A stretch of 64,000 nucleotides of DNA from assembly GCA_000231825.2 (NCBI GenBank), contig JH720314.1, forward strand, positions 62,001 to 126,000, given 5' to 3'. The position numbers and the translations under genes are program-made. Under the pieces are notes generated by a model. The model saw only the letters and a program-made list of their open reading frames with translations. It was not told the DNA's origin and made no database searches. How positions within the stretch are numbered: the stretch's first letter is position 1; each line of letters starts with the position of its first letter. This document shows positions 50,932 through 63,519 of this stretch, in pieces. This DNA comes from Tetrahymena elliotti 4EA. Taxonomy: Eukaryota; Ciliophora; Oligohymenophorea; Hymenostomatida; Tetrahymenidae.

Positions 50932-53091
50932 ATGGGAAGCAAGTCAACACCTAAAAAAGAATTTGCCTTAGATGACGATGATGAGTATGAAAATGATAGC
51001 AAGCAAAAAAGATCAAATTAGAATTATAAAAAGAAGTAAATAGCATAAAAGACAAGCAAATCCATTAATAAAGATTCCAAGAATTGTTCTAGACTTAGCA
51101 GAATACCAGAATAATATGGAGAGGATTAAAGCTAAAGTAGTGCTGCAGAAAAACAAAGAGCAGCTAAAATGAAAGAGTACATTTCTTCTCTAATTGATCA
51201 GCCTGAATAGCTAAGATTTGATGGTTTAAATACTATATAAGAATGGGCGTATTCTGTAGGACATTTTATGAACGATTTAACTGCTGCATGTTGGTTCAAG
51301 TAAACTATTTTTTAAAATTAAATGTTAATTTATTTGGATTTCTTCATTTTAGATTATTTAAAAAAGGAGTGTTTTTTTAACGAATATATTTATTTAATAA
51401 TTTAATAATTTGCTACTTATCAAAATATTCAATTACTTTAGAAAAAAAATACACTTTATTTGTAAATTATTAAATTTATCCAAATTTCTATTAAAAATAG
51501 TTATCTCCTCTATTGGCTTAAGCAGGTTCTTTAGTTCTAGTATGCTTCATGGTCAATGCTTTTTGGTTAAATTTTTGATGCTGTATCCACTCCTCTTGTT
51601 GGTTATTTATCAGATAAAACTAATACCAAATATGGTAAAAGAATGCCTTGGTATGTAATAGGGACTACTCTTCTATTAATTGGATTTCTTCCTGTATTCC
51701 ATTGTTTTGTACCTGGAAAAATTTGGTAATCTTTGGATAGCAATGATTCTCTTAAGGCATTTTACTATATTTTTTTCCCCTCTCTTTTTAATGTTGGATG
51801 GGCTGCTGTTTAGATATCTCATATGTCTCTTGTACCAAGCTTGACCGTATCAAGAAAAAGAAGAGACAGTCTTAATAATAAGAGAAATACATTCACTTTC
51901 ATTGCTAACTTAACTGTACTAATTACTGCACTTATTTTGTTTTAGACAGTCCAAGACTCATTAATAGACTTTGAATTGCTAGGATGTATTGTAGTAGCTA
52001 TAGGTTGTATAACATAAGTATTCTTTTTATTAGTAATTAATGAAAAGAAGTTAACCCAAGAATGTGATAAATGTACAAAAAACATTAAAAAAATATTATC
52101 ATCAGCAACTTTGGCATTACCTTAAAGAGAAACTTAAATATTTGATAAAGAGAATGCATAAGTGATATCAGTAAATGAATGTATATCCTAAGATGAAGAA
52201 CACTTAGATCATGAAGAATAGCACAAATCTTGGAAGTAAACTTTCAATTTATAAATTAATTCGTTTTTAAAAATTCTTTTTCATTTATTTAACAGATAAT
52301 GGCTAAAAGAAAGATAATTTTACCACTATGCATTCGTTTATATGGGTTGCAGATTATATTGCAATATAATCTCAACTATGATTAACTTCTATCTTGTATA
52401 TGTCCTTAGAATTGCTTCTGAAGAAGAAATATCTGATAGCACTCCTATGGAAATAGCTCTTATTCCATTACTTTTATTTGTTTCTTCTGTTTTAATGTCA
52501 TCTACTTTAGATGTATTATACTAAAAAATCGGAAAAAGAAGGGTCTTCTCTATTGGAGCTATTCTTATGATTTTATCTAGCACCTTTTTATCATTCATAG
52601 ATGTTGAAACAGGCTATTTAATGTATCCCATAGCAATTTTACTTGGCTGTACCTAAGTTATGCTTCTTAATACAGGTATTACCTTAATTTCTGAAGTTAT
52701 AGGATTAAAAGGAAAAAGTGGTGCCTTTGTATTTGGTGCCTATTCCTTTATGGATAAAATCTCAACTGGCATAGCATTATTTTTCATTAGTGAAAGCCCA
52801 TACTTCAAATCTGAAACCTTCATAAGATGGGTTACTGTGTTAGTCCCACTTATATCTGGACTTTTTGCCTGGTTACTAGTAATGACAGGCAGTATAAAAG
52901 ATAATATACAGGACAGTTAAGAAAGCGAAGAATCAGATTCAGAAGATAGTCAATATATAATTCCTAAAAAGAATCCACGCATATCTAGCTAAAGTGCAGA
53001 TAACGAAGATGAAGAAAATGAAGATAGCTTTGAAAAGAATAAGAATTTCTAATAATTCGTAAACAAAATTAAAAAAGAATTTGCAAACTGA
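50932..53091 (+). CDS. MFSD12: Major-facilitator transporter, MFSD12-like
   Basis: A 632-residue multi-pass membrane protein of the MFSD12 group within the major facilitator superfamily. Animal MFSD12 is needed for cysteine import into lysosomes and melanosomes. After a charged N-terminus of about 95 residues comes YSVGHFMNDLTAACWF, matching the GVGHVLNDLCASMWF helix of MFSD12. The loop GQIFDAVSTPLVGYLSDKT matches GQ..D...TPLVGY.AD. FNVGWAAVQISHMSLVPSL matches FGWA..QISHLSL.P. The C-terminal half starts KERQFYHYAFVYMGCRLYCN and has six more helices, then an acidic tail. Intron 51300-51500 is 201 nt; choosing the acceptor at 51500 restores NYLLYWLKQ in frame, whereas nearer acceptors break the conserved block. 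Intron 52236-52295 joins in frame. Substrate is inferred from the family only. A vacuolar or phagosomal membrane location is plausible. Confidence 0.9.
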
Positions 53092-53944
53092 ATTAATTCA
53101 TGAAACAATAAATTAGCCCATAATTAATCATATATACAAACCTAATTAAAAATCCCTCAACAAATTTCAAATATAATTAAATTATTTTTAAATCCGTATT
53201 TTATTTATTCATGTGTTTTACTATTAAAAATACTGAATCCTTTTATTCTCCTCATTAAATAAAATATCCAATTTTAAAATTTTGTGTGTAAAAAATGTGT
53301 TTTTTTAATTTAGATAAGAATATATTATTATTTTTAATTGAATAAATACATTTTATTACCAGAGTCAAGGCAGTAATAGTATAGATTTTTTAAAAATATT
53401 GATTAAACTTGTATTTAATGAAAAAAATAAAATCATAATTTCTTTGAAATAATATTTTAAGTTAGTTTTTAAACGAATTTTGAGGAAAATATTTTAATTA
53501 AATCAGTAAAATATAAATTTTGGTAAAAAGTACTCAAACTTCATAAATTTTCTAAATTTTAAACTTTTTAATACCAAAAAAAACAAAAATAAATAAGATG
53601 GCATGATAAAAATATTAAAAAAATTATTTTTTAGCAAATAATATTTAAGTATTTTATAATTTTTATACTAAGTAAATTTTAGGTTCAGTATTAACAAATA
53701 TGAAGATTGTAAGTTAGAATTAATTCATAAACATTTATTTTCTAAGCTATTTGATAAAAATAGTTAGACATATTGTCAAAAGATAAATGCAGTATTTTTT
53801 AAATATCACAATAATAGTAGTTATTATCTTTTAAATAGTTAAATTAATAGTTGTTTAATAAAAGAAGAAATATCAGATTTAACTTTATTAAAAGTAGAAG
53901 AAAAGTAAGTCAATAAAATTAAGGTAGATTGAAATTCAAAAGGA
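53092..53944. other. Intergenic, no gene seen
   Basis: A 0.85 kb AT-rich spacer upstream of the TmcB-like gene. A plus-strand frame from about 53790 (MQYFLNITIIVVIIFQIVKL) ends in TGA before the gene start; it may be chance hydrophobic sequence. Confidence 0.5.
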
Positions 53945-56900
53945 ATGAAAAACAAAAAATTCAAAGACTAATATGATGAAAAAGAAAATTTTTTTTCTTA
54001 TGGCAGCAAAAAAAAAAACCATTTTAGGAATTTTATACAAAAGCTAAAGTAAAATTTAATGGAGGCAAATTACTATTTGGTTGAATAGTAGTCAGAAGGT
54101 ATTTATTATTATATTGTTAATGTAGTAATTGAGATATGTTAGCTATACAATTTTGTATTTGCTCCTTAGCTAAAAGGAAATTGGAAAAAGGAAAGTCAAG
54201 TAGATAGCTTTGCTAGTATTTTTTCTGCATTTATGTTTACTCATTATTTCTCAAGCTAAAGTTTCTAGCTATACATAATAATATAATATCTTGCTATATT
54301 CATTATTCTTATTATCATTTTAAGTATGTCTTTTGTAATATTTGAAGTTCAAAAGAAGAAATAAATCAATGGATGGAGTCTAAAATTTGTCAAATATGGA
54401 TCTAAATTTTGTTGTTTATTTTACATTTCAATATAGGATTTGTTTTTAAGTATTTTTAGATGCACTTATCCAGGGAATTAGAGCTAAAAAATTAATGTTT
54501 TATTTCCTAATCAAGTGTGCTATGATGGAATTTACTTCCTCTATATAGTTATGAATGCTATAATATCTATCATATTTTTCATTTTTGTCAGCTATGTTAC
54601 ACTAATGCAATTCGACTGTAAAATTTTTTCAAATGATTATGGTTCAAAAGTAATACATTTTTTAAAATAAATAATTAAATATAATAATATATTTTTAAAA
54701 AAGGCCTCTGGTAGAAGTTCTTTTTACTATTTATTTTTCAAAACAATTCTGATAATTCTATTCAATGCTTTATAACAAGAATACTATTAAGTTATATTGG
54801 TTGGAACAATGTTTGTTGGATATTTTCTTATTTTTTTCACAAATCCTCTGTGTATATAAGTCTATAGCTTAAGTGTAAATTATTTTTATTTAAATAAATG
54901 TGAATTCTAGACTATTTTGAAAACATCATTTAAGAGTTTCAAATAATTAATTTAAACGAAAACTTAAAATGTTTCATCAAAAACATAATTATTTATAAAT
55001 GATTAATTTAGGATTGAAAATTTATGAATCTCATAAATTTTAAAATTAATTTTTATCATTTATAAAAATAAACTAAATATTTTTTTTAGATAAGCAAATT
55101 GATAGTTTCGGAGTATTCTTTGCTATTTTGGGGAACATCTATGAGTTGTCTAGCCATGATTACAAAATATTATTCATTTGATGGCACTTTGTAGATATGG
55201 ATTATAGGCATCCCATTAATGTTAGGACTTGCTATTTATAAGAGTGATATTAAATATTAATATATTCTATTAGATACAAATAACTATGAATATCTTAATT
55301 AAGCCTATGATTAAATCTGCTATCTGATAAAAATAATAGGTAAATAGGAATAAATTTCTCTCTAAAATTAATTTTATTTTTTATAAAAAGGATTACACAA
55401 ATAAAATAAAAATATTTTAATTCAGTTGAATGGCTTTATAGAATACCATAAGAAAATATGTAAATTCGAAGATTGCCCTATGAAAAAAAAATCTAAAATA
55501 GCCAAAAAAAAGCACATCAATAAGGTTGATAAGTCTTATACATCAGAGCTAGAGTAACTAACTCAAGTTATTGAATTAATCCAACATCTTTTCTACATAA
55601 GTTTATAAAAATTTCCCAATTCACCTAAGCTTAGAATTCTTTTTGCAATATTTTTAATGGATATTGCCTAAAACAAACAACTTGCAATGCAAGAATTAGT
55701 AAATTCTGAAATGGAAAAGCCCTCCTTAGATGAATTATTTACGATTTAGAGATTGCAAATGCATTTAGAGGCTAAAGCTTAAAGTATTTCATCAAATTAA
55801 AATTAAAACTTTAGTATGAACCAAACAGACTTTCTGCTTGATATTTCCTATTCTAATTAATTAAAAATATTTAAAGACTTAGTAGAAGCCTCAGCTAATT
55901 GTTATAGTGAACTCTGGTTTTAGCTCTTGGAAGATTAACCTGACTTATTAAAGGTTTATATTTTGTTTTAAATATTTCATTAAAATTAATTTTTTTTAAT
56001 TTAAAAGATAAAATAAATTGGATTTAAGATAAATGACCTAAGCACTATTATTGAAGATTAATATTAAAAAATAACGAAAGTTACTTCTAATTTTGTAACA
56101 CCAGCAATTCTCTTTGGAAAATATTTAATAGAGTTAGTAGATGATAACTTAAGAGGAAGGTAGATCCTTTAGTAAGTTATGGGGTACTAGCAAAAAGAGT
56201 AAAACAATTTAAATATTATGGATCCCTCATTAGAATAATCTCCTACCATAATCATATCAGTAATGAATTTGTTTTTAATATTATTTTTTAATAATAAAAT
56301 ATTTATTAGGCTGATGAGGACAATTTTGGGATTATTACAAATATTAATACAAGTTGTTGCTGTCTTTTTGGATATTAGAAAGTAGAGATGATGAACAGAA
56401 ATATCAAAAATTTCATGCCTTAAATATACTCAGAAAGGCATGATTAATTTATCAGAAACTTTTTACAAACTCTTGAATCTAGAATTCTTAATTCAGAGAG
56501 GTAATTTACCAATAAATTAAATAAAAATTTTGAAAAAAATACTTTATAAAAAAGAGAACTCATGATAAAGTAAAAGAATAATTACATTAAGTGTACTAAT
56601 ATTATTGTCAAATATATCCCCTCTTTATCAACTGGAATTTAATTTATAGGTTAGTATAATGTCAACAAGGTAATTTGTCATACTGCTTACATCATTTTAG
56701 ATTCAGAATTTTGTATAGACAATATTACAAGTACATGCATAAGTATGTTGCATTTGGATTTAAATAAACTGAAAAAAAGAAAGCACATAGATGAAGTTGT
56801 ACCTAATTTATAAATGGAATATAAAAAGTATAACATTAAGGGTGGCTGTGATCAAAAGATTTAAATTTTAAATAGTGGGGAATAAATTACTTTAAATATT

Positions 56901-59870
56901 TAGATTTTAGAAATAAATTTAAAAAATTTAGGAGTTTCTGGTTACATCTTAAAACTTCAAAATAAAAAGTAATTTTCTATTTAAAATAAATTTTATTGAA
57001 AAAATTAAATTTAAAAGCAAAATGTTAGAAGTTGAATTAAATACAAATGAAGATTAGAAAGTTGAATCTAATATTAAATCTTAACTGGCTTAATCCATTT
57101 TGCCTAATTCTGAGCTCTATAAAACATAATAGTCTGAATTTTTTATTTTTAAATATGATCCTATTTAGAAGCATTTTTTAGGCTAATACTATGATTTAAG
57201 CTCTTAAAAAAATATTAAATCAGTCATGAGCCCTTCATAAAATAAGAAAAAGGAATAAAAACATAGAAGTTCTTTTTTTTCAGTGCTGATTTCTGATAAA
57301 TAAGAAACTGCTTAATCTGATCTTTTTAATAATGGTAAATCTTAATTTGCAAGATAGCCAAGTGAAGATGAAGTAAATTATTATTTTCATTGATTAATTA
57401 AAAAATAAAAGTATTTTTCCAAAATTGAAACACAAATATTTACTTTTATATAGGTATAGGAGTAAAAATAATATGGACAGGGCATCAAGACTCTTAGACT
57501 TCGTGGAAAAAATATAGTAGATATTAATAACCTAAAGGAAGGAGAGGGTGAAGAATAAGAAGAGGAAGAAAACGAAAATTATAATTAAAATATAAAATAA
57601 AAATATGATGAGGATGATGATGAGAATTTTGAGAAAAATGTAAAGCACTAAAATATATTTAAAAGTAGAGATGTCTTTGTTAAGTTTATCAATAATTCTG
57701 AATTTTTGAATGTAAGTTAATTTTTAGAATAATTTAGATTTTAAAAATTTTTTTAAACAAAGCCTTTGCTAATATAGAGATCGAATCTTATTATTCTACT
57801 TTTTTGTGTAATTTTTCTTGTCATATTCATAGTCAATTTCATTATTGGAGGTTAAAGTGTTTAAAAATCAGAAAATTAATATTCTATTTTGGATAATATG
57901 AATAAATTTATTAGTGAAAGTTAATATATTTTAAACTGTCTCTTTGATTTATAGTTACTGAATAGCGAGGTATATGACAGTAGCTTGGTAGATTTTACAC
58001 AAACTAAAACAAAACTTCAAGAATCTTTGAATAGGCTAAATTTTTATCATCAAAATTTTGACTTTTCTTCAATGTCATTAGATGCTTCAGCAACAAGTTA
58101 TTTAGAAACATCTACTGTTCCTATTTTCAATCCAATAAATGATAAAACTGACTTTTTTGATTTCTATTAAGCTACTCAGCAAGTAAAATATATTATAAAT
58201 TATGACAAAACTAATTATTAAATAAAAAAAATAGTTCATATCAAAAATCAATCAAATCAGTAGCTATTCACTTGAGTAGTATAATATAAAAGATTAAAAT
58301 ATTTATTTTATTCAATACAATTTTTTGAACTCCTATTATATAATATCTGATTCTATAAGTAAAAGTATTTCCTAAGAGATTTGCTCATACTCAAAGCAAA
58401 TAGATAAATTCTTGATTTAAATTATAATTGTAGCTGGTGTCTTGTTATTTGTAAGTTTCACATTTTTGTTCTTAAGTTTTTTAAATAAAAATTTTAAAAA
58501 ATAGATAGAAATAATAGTCATTGTCTTTATCTATTTTAGTCTCTTACTATTGATCAAATAAATTCTCATTCTATTTTTAGAGGTACCATAAGATAAAATT
58601 CAATAAATGCTATTTAAAAGTAAGAAATTTACCAATCAAATCTAATCTGGTGAAGAAGAAAATATTTCTTCCAACGAATCTCTTTAAGCCTTCAAATAAG
58701 AAGAAGAATAATCATTTAGCATAACAAGGATCAGTAAAAGTGTTAAAAAATTAAGAAAGTTCAAACTAGAATAAAAATAATTTAAAGCATTCTTCATCCC
58801 CTTTATAATAACAATACTCATACTTGTCACTTATTTTTCTGCAGCCTTTGCTATATCTTAGCCCACAGTCAAACAATTATAGAATTTTTCTCATGTGGTT
58901 TTTTTAATTTTAATTTAAATTTTCTTTTAAAAATTTTATTTAAGTAAACCTATCACTTACTCTCTAAAAAGATTAATAAAATTAAAATTTCAAAAAATTT
59001 AAATTTATTTTTAACCAATTTTAAAATTAGGAATTCAACAGCACATCGACTTTGGATTATATTTATGGTATAACTGCAAACGCAGCATAAATAATGATAA
59101 TGAATTTAACATTTCCTACGACTAATCAAACATCAACTTAATTTATTTAGCAATAAATGTATGAGTTGTATGAATAATTAGGTAATGTTTAAAGATAACA
59201 TATTTAGAATATGGATTTACACAGTTCAACTTATAATGATTTCTTTTAAAATATTATGATGAGTGATGATGTAACTTTTTAATTTTATTTGATTATAATA
59301 CCTTATTATTTTTAAAAAAAGACTAATAACCCATGTATATTGCTGTAATCTAAATTTTCACTAAATAATTGCAAAACTATTGCAAATACAACTATTGAAA
59401 AAGGAATGATACTTTTACTGACAAGATAGATTGAAAGCATAAGAAATATTTATTTGTCAACTGAGTATATTTATTAAAGTATAACAAATGCTTAAGATCA
59501 ACAATAATAATTAAATAATATTCTTAATTCAACTCAACTAATTGAAATTAAGACTCTTCAATTCGAATATATAAATTAAATATTCTAATCATTAAGTGGA
59601 GAAATTATTACTGAAATAAACAACAGCATATCATCAACTAATGCTTAAAATTTATTTATTGATATTTTATGTATCATCTTTCTGCTAGTTAATTTTATAA
59701 TCATATGGATGCCTTTAATGAGCAACATCTAAAGAGAAATATCAAAGACAAGAAATTTAGTAGTTCTTTTACCTTTAAATTTTTCCAAAAAATGTAGATT
59801 TCTTCGTAATCTATTATCTTAATATGATGAAAAATTGGTTAATGTCTCTTAACAAAAATACAAGAAATGA
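53945..59870 (+). CDS. TmcB/TmcC-like multi-pass membrane protein with PAS domain
   Basis: A large ciliate membrane protein (about 1,700-1,800 residues) of the TmcB/TmcC-like type. The start MKNKKFKDQYDEKENFF leads to FIQKLKQNLMEANYYLVEQQ, the usual opening of this family. About seven membrane segments follow (54100-55250), then a helical cytosolic stretch with TPR-like look. Next comes a PAS-type domain near 56310-56460 (ADEDNFGIITNINTSCCCLF, then GYQKVEMMNRNIKNFMP). The C-terminal half has an acidic, Gln-rich linker and further membrane segments, the last being LFIDILCIIFLLVNFIIIWM just before the stop. Introns resolved: 55954-56007, 56260-56309, 56969-57017 and 57373-57453. Introns near 54970-55090, 57710-57770, 58186-58330 and 58890-59030 are needed but not placed. 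A PAS domain suggests sensing of a small ligand or redox state. The gene limits are likely right, the exon map only partly. Confidence 0.78.
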
Positions 59871-60472
59871 AAGTAACAAACAATTTTATTTGATATGTTT
59901 TGTAAGATATAAATATATTTTTAATCAGATTATACTGAGAATATAAGAGTAGGGAAAAAATATTTCTTACAAAATATCACATATTTTCGATAATCAGTAA
60001 AATTATTTTAAAATGTTCATATATACATAAATTAACAAAATTTAGTTTTAATGTTTTTAATTATTTTTGGCTAATCAATACAAAGAAGGAGTTACTCAAA
60101 ATAAAAAAAATTTTTGAAATCTTGATATTCTTATTAAATTCATTTATTCTCCTTCTAATTTTAATCTAAATTAAATTTTTCTTAAGAATTTTTTACCAAT
60201 AAATTTGATTAAGAATACAACAAGATTTTTTATTGGAATTTAAATGAAAGTAATTAAATTAGCACATATTGATTTACTTTTAAGTTAGTTTGCTACATAT
60301 TTTAAGTAAAATAATAGCTCAATGAATATAAATATATTAAATTTATTTTACAATTTTATTACATTATATTTAGTATCAATATTAGTTTGATTTTTAAAAT
60401 AGTTAATTAATTATTTTTGATTTTTTTTGTTCTTTTTTATATTGATTTACTTGCTAATTTAATCAAATCTTA
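59871..60472. other. Intergenic between convergent genes, no gene seen
   Basis: A 0.6 kb AT-rich spacer between the 3' ends of the TmcB-like gene (+) and the STIMATE homologue (-). No coding frame is supported. Confidence 0.6.
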
Positions 60473-61797
60473 TCATATTGCATCACTATTTTCAATATCG
60501 TATGATGCATTTTGTTAATATTTCTTAGACTAGCCATTACTATCTTCAAAGCTGGCTTGTGTATTTCTAAACTAAATTTAGGCTTATTTAAGTTCTACCA
60601 ATCCATCCAAATCTTCTGGAGCAAACATTTCAACCATTAAAAATTCTTTATCAGTTTAAGAAAATTCGTGCTTTTTCAAAAAATTATCCTAAACCCAAAA
60701 CTATTTTTTTATATTATTTTAATTTTTAATAAATTAAAAAGTATAAAATGTACCTAAAGTCCATTCATAACAACAGGAATTATAGCCATTACAATTATCA
60801 ATTCCAAATATATATTTGTGATTCTTAATTTTTAATTAAAAATACGTTAAAAAAATACTCAAGAAGTAATTGAATTTATGCTTTTACCCTTAGAAAAGGA
60901 ATCCTGCAATCTTCAACAATAAATTCTGCATTCCCATTTAAACAAAGTAAAGAACTGATTTTGACTATATTTTAAGTCAAATAATAATTTACATTTTATT
61001 AAAATTCACTAAATAATTACCATAACCACTATGATATTCCAAATTATTAACTGCATCAACCAAATTCCAATGTTAACTTAAATAATAGGTCTCAGTAGAT
61101 TGGTATTTAATTTTTCTTTATCTACATTTTTACCTGCTTTTTGTTATTATTCTTAAATGCTTATTGCCTAATCAGGAGTTATGATGTTAAAGTAGTTTCC
61201 ACTTTTAAATTTCTAAGTAAATTAAAAAATTTTAGTCAGTTTTCTTTCAGCAAAAATCAACATTTTAATTGAAAACTATATTGTTGAAAAATATTACTTC
61301 ATAATTAGTATTTGTCAATAGTTTCTCAAATTGGTGAAGAATTATATAGCATATAAATACTCCTACAGTTGTATCAAACATTACAGTAATAAAATACCTG
61401 TTTTTTATAATAATTAAATCTTATATTTCCAAATAAATTAACTACCAATGACAAGGATCTACATCATCATTTCCACTGCTCAAAATTATTGATAATAATA
61501 AATTCAGTAAATGAGCTACAAATGCTGAGGCTAATTATTTGCTTGTATCCTATTTTATAATCGTCTTTTTTGTTAACTTTAATGACTCAAATTACTTACT
61601 AAAATCCAAATTTTCCATTATCTTTTAGGTTTCTCTTTATATCTTTTTACTATATTTAAAAAAGCAGATATCAACATTTTGTGTTTTTAATTGAGAACAA
61701 CTATTTTACCTATTAAAACTAAAAATGAGAGAAATCCTAATAGTGCTTGGACAAAAAAACTAAAAGGCCCGACTAAGTCGCAGCTTTCATCTGCCAT
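60473..61797 (-). CDS. STIMATE: STIMATE (TMEM110) family membrane protein
   Basis: A 283-residue homologue of STIMATE/TMEM110, an ER membrane protein that in animals supports STIM-controlled calcium entry at ER-plasma-membrane contacts. The match runs along the whole chain: CDLVGPFSFFVQALLGFLSF (human has CEGHFMDRFGVLVQGLLA), KRQWKIWILDTSKQ, AHLLNLLLSI, DDVDPCHWYFITVMFDTTVG, IVVMSKSVLYFVQ, and IPVVMNGLQFWVQDNFL near the end. Four to five membrane helices are expected, with a short acidic tail. Nine exons join exactly in frame. The eight introns are 60701-60753, 60824-60887, 60965-61020, 61077-61133, 61213-61297, 61398-61445, 61550-61599 and 61650-61709. The conserved Q in GLQFW is a TAG codon. 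No STIM homologue is in the window, so the role in a ciliate is open. Confidence 0.93.
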
Positions 61798-62334
61798 TTT
61801 ATTTACTTTTTATTTTGATTTTTCTAATAAATTGACTTTTTAAAAGTTTAAAAAATTGTTAATTATAATATAATTATTATTAAAAAAAAATTTTTTTTGT
61901 ATAAAGTTTAAGATTGATTCATGCTTTTTCTACTTTAGAGAATATCTATATCAATTTAAAAAACTCAATCTTTCAGTAATCATCAAAAATTTGATAGATC
62001 AATATATTTATCAAATCTATGCTATAAACTTTATGCCAATAAAAAAGTATTCTAAAATTTATAAAATACATAAAAGTATATTTTCTTGTAAGTCATTAAA
62101 TACTATATTTTCCTACAGAGACTAATTCAATTTTTTATTTTTTTCTCAATTGCCTAATGATTCAAAATCAGAGATTATTAGAAAATTTCTCTTTTATCTA
62201 AAACGTGTATTTAATTTATCAAAATATAAGATCAGTTTCGTTTAAATAAAGGTGGTTGTTAAAAATAGTGTATCTAGTTGTTGTTTTAAAATTTAAAAAA
62301 AATACAAATAAAGAACACTTAAAAATTTAATATA
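61798..62334. other. Intergenic, no gene seen
   Basis: A 0.54 kb AT-rich spacer between two minus-strand genes. It should contain the STIMATE promoter and the 3' untranslated region of the methyltransferase gene. Confidence 0.6.
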
Positions 62335-63243
62335 TCACTTAAAGAATTTTGAGAGTTCAAGTGTATGTTCTGGAGTAGACATGCAACAACTTCCCAAAAA
62401 TGAAATATCCTCTTTTTCAATTATCTTTAGATCTATGATTTGCTAATAAAAAATAGGAAGTTATTTTGGCTCAATTGAGTAATTAAAATTATTAGAAGTG
62501 TAATCTTCTCCACCGCAGTTTATATAAAAACCATATTTTAGACTTTGATTAAACGTATTTTAGCTTGATTTGCTTTTAAATATTTTTTTTGATGATTAGA
62601 ATAAATTCAACAAATCTTTTTTTTAAATACAGTTAAAAGATAAACAATCAGGTTTGAATTTATATTTATTAAGTAGTGTATCTACACAGTCATCTACACT
62701 CTCTCCTGATAGTATCTTTAGATCGCCATCAAAATAAATACTAATTATGTAAGGAGTATTCAATTCCTCACAGATTTAACAGACTAGAATAAGTTCATCT
62801 AGTTGGCTCATTGTTTCATTTAATATACAATCAACTTAGCATTCTTTTAAAAATTAAATATGGTTTTTGTGGTTATAAATCAGCTGTTCGTTTGTTAAAG
62901 TTCTTTCTTTTTGGTAGCAATCTTCAGCAGGGCTATTTGATCCATATATCAGTACATTTTGCGATTTTTCTTTTAACTTTTAAGCTTATTGAACTGCAAT
63001 TTAGACTAACTTTTTACTATCTTCAAGAGATTAGCATGCTTAGGGATTAGTTTTAAAAGTAAATGAAATTATAATATCTGCACCTTTTTAAAAATATTCA
63101 TGATGCAATTCATACAGTTTTTCAGGTTTTTCTATGAGAACTCTATTCATCCAAGTTTTTAAATTATATAACTCTGGATATTTTTGCTATAATAAGGAGC
63201 CAGCAGCTCCATCTAATATCTTAATCTTTGTATTATTTATCAT
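62335..63243 (-). CDS. Homocysteine S-methyltransferase
   Basis: A 302-residue zinc-dependent enzyme of the homocysteine S-methyltransferase family. It makes methionine from homocysteine, with S-methylmethionine or S-adenosylmethionine as donor, in the cytosol. Seen: the N-terminal LDGAAGSLLQ (family LDGGxGTxL), MNRVLIEKPEKLYELHHEYF, GADIIISFTFKTN, and the three zinc Cys: C205 in SFNC, and C286-C287 in LGSCCMSTPEH, matching GGCCxxxPxH. Length is typical. It has no intron, unlike most neighbours, but uses TAA and TAG as Gln and stops at TGA, so it belongs to this genome. It shares a 276-bp divergent promoter region with the leucine-rich-repeat gene. A B12-independent single-domain enzyme is favoured over a cobalamin methionine synthase, which would be far longer. 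Confidence 0.95.
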
Positions 63244-63519
63244 TTTTAAACAAAAGTAAAAAAGACCAGATTATTTTATTTTAAAATTTAACTCAAAAAA
63301 ACAAGAGTACTTTAAATTTAATTTCAAAAACTTGTAAATAGTATTCTAGTAAAAGCTTATTTAGCTCAAATTTAATATTTTTTAATCATAAAATTATTCT
63401 TTGTTTAGTAATAGTAAATTTTAAAAAATATTAAAACTAGTTTTTTCAGTAAATTAAATACAATTTTTATATATAAAAAATATTTGGTTATTAATCAATT
63501 AGAATTAGAGAGTATTATC

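Noticed and set aside
53787..53941. Short plus-strand frame starting MQYFLNITIIVV
   Set aside because: It stops at TGA just before the TmcB-like start, lies in another frame, and cannot be spliced to it convincingly.
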